DNA of 64,000 nucleotides from positions 5,503,001 to 5,567,000 of the forward strand of contig BSDZ01000078.1 of assembly GCA_030268105.1 (NCBI GenBank), given 5' to 3'. The position numbers and the translations under genes were made by a program. Source of the DNA: Volvox africanus (Eukaryota; Chlorophyta; Chlorophyceae; Chlamydomonadales; Volvocaceae). This document shows positions 22,923 to 33,101 of the stretch, one piece after another. Every line of letters begins with the position of its first letter. Position 1 is the first letter of the stretch. The notes under the pieces are model-generated. The model made no database searches and was not told the origin of the DNA. It saw only the letters and a program-made list of their open reading frames with translations.

Positions 22923-25900
22923 ATGGCGCCTCGCTACGGCCGTAACATCGCCTCGGGTCTCACCAGCCCATCCCTGGTAGCGATCACCGTGACGCTGCTG
23001 GCGGTGTGGCTGCCTTCGGGTGCGCGGCACGGTTTACTGCCAGGGTTTACCCTAAACCCTAAACCCGACCTCAATTCACCGGCGTGGGGATGTTTGAAAA
23101 TAGGGGATTACCAAAGTGGGGTTCATGGACCGGCAGGGGGGGTGTACGAAAGGGTGTTACACTGCGGCTGGGCGACTTGCCCTGCAAGGACAAGCACCGG
23201 GCGGGGGCCCCGACCACCGGGCCGAACTACAACAAGGGGAGGGGCCCACACGGCGTTGCCTGTCTGCCTGCCCGTCTGTCTGTCTGACTATGAAACATCC
23301 GTTCACCAAAGATAATCCTGCCAGGAGGCCGTATTTATGCCAATGCATGTACATGTAAGGGTGCTTGTATTACCTTATGATCAAGATGGAAATTGCGATG
23401 AAGTCAAAATTCCGAAATGTCTTGACCCAGGCTCGCAGCCATGTAGCGCCGGCCCAATGCCCAATGGACACGGGGACATCACTGTGTTGTTAGGAAGGGC
23501 TTCGTTTGGGCGCTGCACTCGAGCCGTTCGGGAGCCAATGTCTTAAGTCTCATGCATCACTGTCTCGCCATTGCCTCAGGAGCCATGGCTTGGTGTGACC
23601 AGTGCGATCGGCTGCCCGAGAAGCCAGTATGCGACAAGTACGGCAAGTCGTACAAGACAAGTTGCCATGCAGAGGTACGGGGCGGGGGGTTACAGAAGTG
23701 TTTGTGTGTACGCTTCGGTCTGTGGCTTGGGAAATCGGGGGGGGGGTTGAAGAAAGTGGCACTATGGGTTTGTACGACTTGGATCGAAGGTAGGGAGCGG
23801 CCGACGGATCAGAGACCAGCGCTAAGGATGGAAACACAGAGCGTCCCGTACATCTGACAACGTCCTGTGACCTCTAGCCCATTTGTCAACGCTTATACAT
23901 TGAGCGATATGTTGACAAGCACAGCTAATAATTGAGCGTATTGTGGAGTTTCATGCAAATCAGCGAATCCTGAAACGTAGACATGCTTAAATGGCCAATG
24001 GGTCGTATTCAGAGGAATCCCCGAATTCACCAGGCTTCAGTAAGCGCCGTCCTGACTGTTCCCCATGTCCCCTTGCCCCATCCAGTGTGCAAATGTCAAA
24101 GAGTACCGTCCGTGTAAGCCAACTCCATCTCCACTGCCACCACCCCCCCCTCCTCCTCCGTCGCCGCCACCCCTACCCCCACCACCGCCGCCGCCACCGC
24201 CGCCGCCTCATCCTCTGCCGCCATCGCCGCCGCCGCCACCGACTCCGCCCCCACCGCCCCCTCCACCTCCGCCGCCACCTCCCCCTCCACCACCACCGCC
24301 GCCACCTCCGCCGCCTCCACCGCCCCCACCTCCACGGCCTCCTCCACCTCCACCGGCCCCCCCCCCGCCGCCGCCCCCGCCGCCGCCGCCGCCCCCGCCG
24401 CCGCCGCCACCGTCTCCCCCACCTCCACCGCCCCCTCCCCCACCGCCACCCCCATCGCCGCCACCTCCACCGCCACCGCCGCCACCCCCACCGCCACCCC
24501 CACCGCCACCCCCTCCACCTCCCCCGCCACCGCCACCACCTCCTCCTCCTCCACCGCCTCCACCGCCGCCTCCTACACCGCCGCCACCCTCGCCGCCGCC
24601 ACCTCCACCCCCCCCCCCACCGCCGCCAGCCCCCCCACCTCCACCGCCGCCACCCCCGCCGCCGCCATCTCCACCTCCACCGCCCCCTCCACCTCCACCG
24701 CCCCCTCCGCCACCACCTCCCCCGCCACCGCCACCACCTCCTCCTCCTCCTCCACCACCTCCACCGCCGCCCCCACCGCCGCCGCCGCCACCGCCGCTGC
24801 CGCCACCGCCCCCACCACCCCCACCTCCACCACCCCCTCCACCACCACCTCCGCCACCTCCGCCGCCTCCACCACCTCCACCGTTCCCACCTCCCCCGCC
24901 TCCACCGCCACCTCCGCTGCCTCCACCTCCCCCACCTCCACCGCCTCCACCACCTCAACCGCCCCCTCCGCCACCACCTCCACCGCCACCGCCGCCACCT
25001 CCGCCGCCTCCACCGCCACCGCCACCACCACCTCCTCCTCCTCCCCCACCTCCACCGCCTCCACCACCTCCACCGCCCCCTCCGCCACCACCTCCACCGC
25101 CACCGCCGCCTCCACCTCCCCCACCTCCACCGCCGCCTCCGCCCCCTCCGCCGCCTCCACCGCCGCCTCCGCCGCCTCTACCACCACCACCCCCGCCTCC
25201 GCCGCCTCCACCGCCGCCTCCAGCGCCCCCACCGCCCCCACCCCCACCGCCTCCACCAACTCCACCGCCCCCTCCGCCACCGCCTCCACCACCCCGCCCG
25301 CCACCACCTCCACCGCCACCACCTCCACCGCCCCCTCCGCCGCCCCCTCCGCCGCCTCCACCGCCACCTCCACCCCCGCCTCCGCCGCCTCCACCGCCCC
25401 CGCCTCCACCGCCGCCTCCACCGCCCCCTCCGCCTCCTCCACCGCCTCCACCACCCCCTCCGCCGCCTCCACCGCCACCACCTCCACCGCCCCCACCACC
25501 ACCGCCCCCTCCACCACCACCGCCCCCTCCACCACCACCGCCCCCTCCACCTCCACCGCCCCCTCCGCCGACACCACCGCCCCCTCCGCCGCCTCCTCCG
25601 CCGCCTCCACCGCCTCCTCCACCGCCTCCACCGCCCCCACCGCCCCCACCTCCAACGCCCCCACCTCCAACGCCTCCACCACCTCCACCGCCCCCTCCAC
25701 CACCTCCACCGCCACCTCCGCCGCCTCCACCGCCGCCTCCACCACCTCCGCCGCCTCCTCCGCCGCCTCCACCGCCACCACCTCCACCGCCCCCTCCGCC
25801 CCCTCCGCCACCTCCACCGCCACCTCCGCCGCCTCCACCGCCGCCTCCACCACCTCCGCCGCCTCCTCCGCCGCCTCCACCGCCACCACCACCACCGCCC

Positions 25901-28900
25901 CCTCCACCACCACCGCCCCCTCCACCTCCACCGCCCCCTCCGCCGACACCACCGCCCCCTCCGCCGCCTCCTCCGCCGCCTCCACCGCCTCCACCGCCCC
26001 CATCGCCCCCACCTCCACCGCCCCCACCTCCACCGCCTCCACCACCTCCACCGCCCCCTCCGCCGCCTCCACCGCCACCACCTCCACAGGCCCCACCGCC
26101 CCCACCGCCCCCTCCGCCGCCTCCTCCGCCGCCTCCACCGCCACCACCTCCACCGCCCCCTCCGCCCCCTCCGCCGCCTCCACCGCCACCTCCACCCCCG
26201 CCTCCGCCGCCTCCACCGCCCCCGCCTCCACCACCGCCCCCACCGCCCCCACCGCCCCCACCGCCGCCACCACCGCCTCCACCGCCCCCTCCGCCTCTTC
26301 CACCGCCTCCACCACCCCCTCCGCCGCCTCCACCGCCACCACCTCCACCGCCCCCACCGGCCCCACCACCACCGCCCCCTCCGCCGCCTCCACCGCCACC
26401 ACCTCCACGGCCCCCACCGCCCCCACCACCACCGCCCCCTCCGCCACCACCACCACCACCTCCGCCGCCTCCACCGCCGCCTCCACCACCTCCACCGCCC
26501 TCTCCGCCACCTCCACCGCCACCATCTCCACCGCCATCTCCGCCGCCTCCACCGCCGCCTCCACCACCTCCACCGCCCCCTCCGCCACCTCCACCGCCTC
26601 CACCACCTCCACCGCCCCCTCCGCCGCCTCCACCACCCCCTCCGCCACCTCCACCGCCTCCACCGCACCCACCGCCGCCACCTCCACCGCCACCAACGCC
26701 ACCGCCACCTCCGCCGCCTCCACCGCCGCCTCCACCGCCCTTTCCGCCGCCTCCACCGCCTCCACCGCCACCACCTCCACCGCCCCCTCCGCCACCACCA
26801 CCTCCACCACCCCCTCCGCCGCCTCCACCGCCGCCTCCACCACCCCCTCCGCCGCCTCCACCTCCACCACCGCCCCCTCCGCCCTCACCTCCATCGCCAC
26901 CACCGCCACCGCCACCCCCGCCGCCTCCACCGCCGCCTCCACCGCCCTCTCCGCCGCCTCCACCGCCACCACCGCCCCCTCCGCCGCCTCCACCCCCACC
27001 GCCGCCTCCACCACCCCCACCGCCGCCACCAACGCCTCCACCTCCACCACCTCCACCCCCACCGCCTCCACCGCCGCCTCCACCGCCGCCTCCACCGCCG
27101 CCTCCACCGCCGCCTCCGCCGCCGCCTCCACCGCCGCCTCCGCCGCCCCCACCACCGCCTCCGCCGCCTCCACCGCCGCCTCCACCTCCTCCACCGCCTC
27201 CACCCCCACCGCCTCCACCGCCGCCTCCACCCCCGCCACCCCCGCCGCCACCCCCGCCCCCTCCACCGCCGCTTCCACCACCTCCACCCCCGCCGCCTCC
27301 ACCACCTCCTCCACCGCCGCCTCCACCGCCGCCACCCCCGCCGCCTCCACCGCCGCCACCCCCGCCGCCCCCACCACCGCCTCCGCCGCCTCCACCGCCG
27401 CCTCCACCACCTCCATCCCCGCCGCCTCCACCGCCGCCTCCACTGCCGCCTCCGCCGCCTCCACCGCCGCCTCCCCCACCACCGCCTCCACCACCTCCAC
27501 CGCCACCGCCGCCTTCACCACCTCCACCCCCACCTCCACCCCCGCCGCCACCCCCGCCGCCACCCCCCCCGCCTCCACCGCCGCCTGCACCGCCGCCACC
27601 CCCGCCGCCACCCCCGCCGCCTCCACCGCCGCCACCCCCGCCGCCTCCACCACAGCCGCCTCCGCCCCCTCCACCGCCTCCACCACCTCCACCCCCACCG
27701 CCACCCCCGCCGCCACCCCCGCCGCCACCCCCGCCGCCTCCACCGCCGCCTCCACCGCCGCCTCCACCCCCGCCACCCCCGCCTCCGCCCCCGCCGCCTC
27801 CACCACCTCCAACCCCACCGCCTCCACCGCCGCCTCCACCGCCGCCTCCACCGCCGCCTCCACCGCCGCCTCCGCCGCCGCCTCCACCGCCGCCTCCGCC
27901 GCCCCCACCACCGCCTCCGCCGCCTCCACCGCCGCCTCCGCCTCCACCACCGCCTCCACCACCGCCTCCACCGCCGCCTCCACCGCCGCCTCCACCCCCG
28001 CCACCCCCGCCTCCGCCCCCGCCGCCTCCACCACCTCCAACCCCGCGGCCTCCACCGCCGCCTCCACCGCCGCCTCCACCGCCGCCTCCGCCGCCGCCTC
28101 CACCGCCGCCTCCACCGCCGGCCCCACCACCGCCTCCGCCGCCTCCACCGCCGCCTCCACCTCCTCCACCTCCACCACCGCCTCAACCGCCCCCACCACC
28201 ACGTCCCCCTCCGCCTCCACCGCCCCCACCTCCACCTCCCCCACTTCCGCCACCGCCTCCTCCGCCTCCTCCACCGTCCCCACCACCTCCGCCACCGCCA
28301 CCGTCACCTCCTCCACCGCCGCTACCTCCCCCACCACCGCCTCCACCGCTCCCACCACCGCCTCCGCCACCCCCACCACCACCGCCTCCGCCACCCCCGC
28401 CACCACCGCCTCCACCTCCGCCCCCTCCACTACCCCCACCACCACCGCCTGCGCCACCCCCATCACCACCGCCTCCACCTCCGCCCCCACCACCACCGCC
28501 TCCGCCACCCCCACCACCACCGCCTCCACCTCCGCCCCCTCCGACGCCGCCACCACCACCCCCACCACCACCGCCTCCACCTCCGCCACCTCCGACGCCG
28601 CCGCCACCTCCGCCACCTCCGCCACCTTCGCCACCACCCCTAGAAAAGGATCAGCGAGCCGGTGGGTTACGTGTTTATTCCTTGCTGATGGAGGATGGCA
28701 CAAATGATTCCTGCTGCATCTTTATCCTGTTGTTAGTATTATGTTTATACCGTACGACTCAGGTGGCAATTAACTGTCCCAACCGTCATGCTGTTGTCTT
28801 GGGGCCTCGCAGTTGTCGTGAAGGAGTGGCTCTTCGTTCTGGATCCGACAGCACCTTACACTCACACCGAGGCGCAGAATCGCTGTCTTGGAGACGGGGC

Positions 28901-29547
28901 AGATCTGCCGCCGCTAGATGTCAAGGAGAGCACCGGTATGTATGAATTACACGGATTATTGTCGTGGACATAAGAATTTTCCGTGCATTTCCAACAGAAT
29001 GCTACACACGTATTCTTCACTGCTGCTATTGATATCGGGAAAGAGATAGTCGAGCGATGATCCCGCAGGCCAAACGTGACACACACACACACAGGCCCCA
29101 GGCAGGCCTTGAAAGGTGGCAACCGGATATCCTAGTTTTTTCCTGCTGACTAGATACCGTCTGGCCAGCCACGTACGCAGTGATATATATATATATATAT
29201 ATATGTGAGTATGTATGTATGAAATGTTATGTAATTCCCGATTCTGCAATGCAGAGGCACTCAAGAAACTTTGTGGCCTCCAGGGGAAGCGCTGTTGGTT
29301 CGGCAGCCACCCGCAGAAAGGCAGTATGTGTCCATTGTACGGCGTCGTCCCCCGCGGAGGCACGGTGGCTTCGTGCACGTCCAAGGCGTATGCCGTCTGC
29401 GCCGTCCAACTCCCCCGGCAGCCAACCGACAAGCAGGTCGAAGTGGTTCTGGAGCAGCAGCTGCCAGAGCGGCTGGGGCAGCAGGCGCTGCAGCATCTAG
29501 CCCAGCAGCTGGTGCAAACAACGCCAGGTCGTCGGTTACTTGGCTGA
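22923..29547 (+). CDS. Kazal + giant polyproline + C-type-lectin glycoprotein
   Basis: Predicted secreted hydroxyproline-rich glycoprotein of about 1,731 residues. Exons 22923-23031, 23580-23674, 24086-28661, 28813-28935 and 29255-29547 all join in phase. Exon 1 encodes a signal peptide (MAPRYGRN, then hydrophobic SLVAITVTLLAVWL). Exon 2 and the start of exon 3 together make a Kazal-type domain: KPVCDKYGKSYKTSC, HAEC and a final Cys in EYRPC. The splice falls exactly between Glu and Cys. Exon 3 is then proline-rich for about 1,507 residues. Exons 4-5 encode a C-type-lectin-like domain (WLFVLDPTAPYTHTEAQNRC ... KKLCG ... RCWFG ... CTSKAYAVC) and an amphipathic Gln/Leu tail. No EPN, QPD or WND calcium/sugar motif is visible, so sugar binding is doubtful. 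Volvocine algae are known to combine HRGP rods with globular adhesion domains. The role, wall/matrix or sexual adhesion, is inferred. Confidence 0.88.
23049..23066 (+). repeat. Interstitial CCCTAAA telomere-type units
   Basis: ACCCTAAACCCTAAACCC in the first intron of the polyproline gene equals about two and a half units of the plant/Volvox-type TTTAGGG telomere repeat, not the TTTTAGGG of Chlamydomonas reinhardtii. It is too short to call a telomere. Confidence 0.7.
24119..28639 (+). repeat. 4.5-kb CCN repeat encoding polyproline rod
   Basis: An essentially uninterrupted run of CCA/CCG/CCC/CCT codons, with scattered Ser, Thr, Leu, Ala, Gln, Arg, Phe and His, encodes about 1,507 residues. 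Internal segmental duplications are visible: the rare CCG-ACA-CCA-CCG block recurs at 25571 and 25946 with matching flanks (offset 375 bases, 125 codons). A block ending in GCCCCCACCACCGCC recurs near 27064 and 27830. G is nearly absent except in CCG, so the strands are strongly asymmetric. The other frames and the antisense strand are also open by composition alone. Confidence 0.95.
29183..29204. repeat. (AT)n microsatellite in lectin intron
   Basis: Eleven alternating AT units lie in the last intron of the polyproline glycoprotein gene, about 50 bases before the final exon acceptor. Confidence 0.9.
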
Positions 29548-31287
29548 GAAGCCAAAGATGTGAGGGTCTGTTGCCCCCACGACGCAGTCAGTTTCTGAAC
29601 GTTAATATTTGACGGTGCGCATGAATTTGTTCTAGTCGCGGTGTTTATTGTCCTGTTTCGGATACCTTCGGCAGTTAGTAATATCAAATATGTCTCGCTA
29701 TCTGGACATTACTAAGCTGATCTTAAGATCGGGACAGAAAAACGATGCGCGGGAGGTCTGCGTGATGGGAGCCAACCAATAAGTTCTTCTCTGATGGGAG
29801 CTGGTCATCGATGCACCGGCATGAATAGGAATGGATGTGGCAACCCGTGGGGTAAGCAGGTAGTGAGCAGTGGTAGTATATCCATTTCCCTGTCGCGTAC
29901 GCATGCTGCGTAGGTTTGCTATAATTGCTGGCGAAGATACAGAACTTTTTTTGTCGCGATCAGAGTTTCGATAACTTGGGATTAGAGGAGGTAGCGCTAG
30001 GCCGCGCTTGGTACATTCGTGCTGTCATATTATGTCGGGACAGCATCAGCCTTCGACATTGAGCCCGAAAACTTGCCCGAAAACTTGCGCGATCCAAAGG
30101 AGCTAGATAACTTTCCTACTGTACTATACTACTCATGCCGTATAGGCCATAACAATACGGTTTTCGTTTTGAAAAGATAAGCTTATTAAGGAGTCCATCG
30201 TGGGCTTTGCCTGTGCGGCGTGAGTGCGCGTCGTAGCAATGGAGCGGCAGGGGAAGTTCACGCACTGAATTCGGCAAATGACACATGTGTGCGACACTGA
30301 GACTGTTGAAATACGGAATCTTTTCTCCCAATCTGTAAAAGACATGTCATCATCGAACGCGGACACGTTTCGCATTTGCATAACTGTCGGTAATGCACTG
30401 CAGGGGGAGATTACGCACCTGAACCCTACCAAGTACCAACAGGGAGGTTACAAATAAAGCCCGCCATCCGCACACGCTCGGAATTGCTACTGAACAGATC
30501 AGGCTTCGGTCCCTACAGTCACACTACGCAACCGTGCTGTACCTCTGTGGACTCCGGAGCAAGTAATTCTAGGGGTGTTTAAGGTTGTTGTACTGTAGCT
30601 AGGCGGCTACCGGGAACCCTGACCACCGGGCCGAACCACGGCGTGGCTTCGTCAGTCTGTACTCAAAACGTGGGAGTACATGGTTTCCCACAGAGATTGG
30701 CCATGCATACGCAACTCATTGCACTTAGATGACAAAAAATCAACTGGAGTACCTGTTACCTCCAATGTATGGTAACAAGAAGCAGCAGCTGGCAGCTGGT
30801 GTTCGTACGTAATCAGTCGTACCCCTCGTCGTGCGCGCCGGAACCCTTATCCGTTAAATACTTCCTAACGTGTTGCTTAAAGGATACCTTTCTGGTTTAC
30901 AGTGTCAGAGCAGGAGCAGGCGACGTTTCACTGTGCGTTGATAAGGTGGTTCGATGGGTCATCCGATATGGGTCAGCCGCTGCCGACGCAGTACAACGAA
31001 TGCCGCTAATAGTCCGCACTTGACGTCCCCAAGTCCTCTGATTCATCTAATCGCACTACGCGGCGTAAGCCTCAAGGCAGCCGTGCCCACATCAGACACC
31101 AAATGACGCTCAAATGCCGGAATGCAATCTTGAAGGGGTACTGGATCTCCTGAAACCCGGTTCTCCATCATAAAGCGCCACCTCCCTTGACCATAGCCAT
31201 GTTTAGGCCAAATACGTCCGAGGAAGCGCGGTTGGTGAGGACTGCATTTGTCCGGTGTCCAGTGCCCGACCGTGTTGCACGACAATG
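29548..31287. other. Convergent intergenic region, nothing recognised
   Basis: It lies between the 3' ends of the polyproline glycoprotein (+) and the RPGRIP1L-like gene (-). Candidate TGTAA signals are at 30334-30338 on the plus strand and, reading TTACA, at 30897-30901 for the minus-strand gene. A 15-base word, ACCACCGGGCCGAAC, at 30622-30636 recurs at 23213-23227. Confidence 0.5.
30897..30901 (-). terminator. TGTAA signal for RPGRIP1L-like gene
   Basis: TTACA on the plus strand is TGTAA on the minus strand, about 390 bases after the stop at 31288. Short motif, plausible 3' UTR length. Confidence 0.35.
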
Positions 31288-33101
31288 TCAGCGTTGTTGC
31301 TGCCTCAGCGTGCGTAGTGCCGATTCTGCCATCAGTGAGATCGTGAGCACCGCCACCCCAGTTATGTCATCGCTGTCGTCCAGCACTTCCACGCGCTCCT
31401 GAAGGTGTCGAAATAGGAAAAGGACTAGTTGTGTGCAGCAAACACCGCTTTACGACTTTCCTAACAACATTACATGCATGTGGCGATCTGCAGTTGCGGG
31501 ACCGTGCTCAGCGACCTCTGCGATCAAGGGCCCACCGGCACCCTAACAGTTTACACGTGCATGACTGTATGGAAGCATATACAGCACCATAGCCACATGC
31601 AAGCAAGAGAAATGGTCCCTTTCCAGCGACCGGTGTCCAAACTAACATTAGTCAGATCCTTACGGAAACACCAAATCGACTGTTCCAACTCCGAGAGACA
31701 TGGGTAAGGAAGCGGGAGACGCCGTGGCGATATGCTTCCTACTGCACGCGTCCTCTTAAGACAACATAGACAATAACGATTGAGCGTACCTGCAGTAGGT
31801 CTCCTCGCCGCCCCGACCATATTTCGGCAAGCGGCAGCAGGCACGACCCGAGCGTCTGCGCTGCATGGTGACGGCCGGAAGTGTCGGCAACGAAAGGTTA
31901 AGTGACAAGTGTGTTATAACAACCTCCATAACCGCAATATTCCATTATGCACCAACAGCATGACGCAGCCATAGGCAATCAGCCTATCAATCAGCCAATC
32001 AGCCCTAGTTTATCCCATAGCGCAGGCGCTGACAAGGATGGTTGTGCACAGCTACGCTTACTGTTCCACTAAAACAATGCTCGTTCACCACAATAACACG
32101 TAACCAATCCAGTCCCTCCATCCCACCTGCAGCGTGCCTGGCTGAGCGATACTATTCATGTCCAGGCGCGAGGCAGCGGTGCTCATGAGCTTGACCTCAA
32201 GGGTGAAGTCGTCGCCACCGACAAGGGCATCCAACAGCTCCGATGTCGCTGTGCCCGCCTACAGAGCAGATTGAACTCTCCGTAAGTGTCCTCATGGAGA
32301 ACGAGTGAAGGCAGGCAGCGCCCCAAAATTGACGGCAACTTCCGTAACCATTACGCAAGAACGTCTAAAAATGCTGTGCGCATTTTGTAAGGCCAGCACA
32401 ACTAGGTGAACAGATTGCAGCAATGAGTTTAGGTACGCGTGCCCCCTTCCCCGTCGGCCCCGTCCCAGCACCTACCAATACGTTGTATGAAACACAGTAG
32501 CCGATTTGCAGCTGCCCCGGTCCTTTGGCCACCGGTTGTGTACAGGTGTCTAGCTCGCTTATGCCCTCCTGTTCACTCAGAAGCGAGTGCATGAGAACCA
32601 CATTGCGAAGCCGGGGGTTGCGCAGAGCCTGCCGGATGGGTGCCACACATGAACAATCGCACAATTAAAACGCTTGGCTCAACAGCGCGTCTTAAACACT
32701 ATAAGAGGAATACAAGGAGGCGAGAAGCTGCCTTCACAAGGGTCAAGCCAAAGGTACCGCAACCCGGGGGGACCTGCTGAGCAGGGCTTCCGGCAGGTAA
32801 CGCGTACAGGAGGTCGGACGTTGACCCCGCTTGCGGGAAGCATAGACGGTATATCCATAACCCACCTGCGGTGTCAGCTCGATGGAGTGCAAACAAAGCA
32901 CCAGCCGGTGGTTGAGCCCATTCCACGAGGCCGGATCTGGTCGCTCGCGTCGCAGCACAGGACCGAGCGCTGCGTCCAGCGCCAACGGCCCCTCTTGCGG
33001 CTGCTGCAGCTTCATGTGTGGGACGGCGGAGGACTCGAGGGACATCTGCGCGTCGGCGTAGCGACCCCGCCCTATGCCGCTGCCGCTGCCGCTACCGCGC
33101 C
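31288..33101 (-). other. C-terminal RPGR-interacting-type C2 domain
   Basis: Exons 33101-32866, 32628-32476, 32258-32127, 31855-31790 and 31398-31288 join in phase 0. Segments NHRLVLCLHSIELTPQ, NPRLRNVVLMHSLLSEQEG, GQLQIGYCVSYN, DFTLEVKLMS and TGVAVLTISLMAESALRTLR follow the order of the RPGRIP1L RPGR-interacting domain. In that domain a conserved 'parallel SLTL ... DP.v..LfVEY ... PGQ.I' pattern precedes a short helix at the extreme C-terminus. Stop TGA at 31290-31288. Confidence 0.72.

Noticed and set aside
23991..28643. Sense +1 frame of about 1,550 codons, His/Arg/Leu-rich
   Set aside because: A frame-shifted reading of the proline codons. The proline frame alone connects in phase to the Kazal and lectin exons.
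24573..28703. Antisense open frame of about 1,376 codons, Glu/Ala/Val-rich
   Set aside because: It mirrors the CCN proline repeat on the other strand. It has no independent start context, domain or splice structure.
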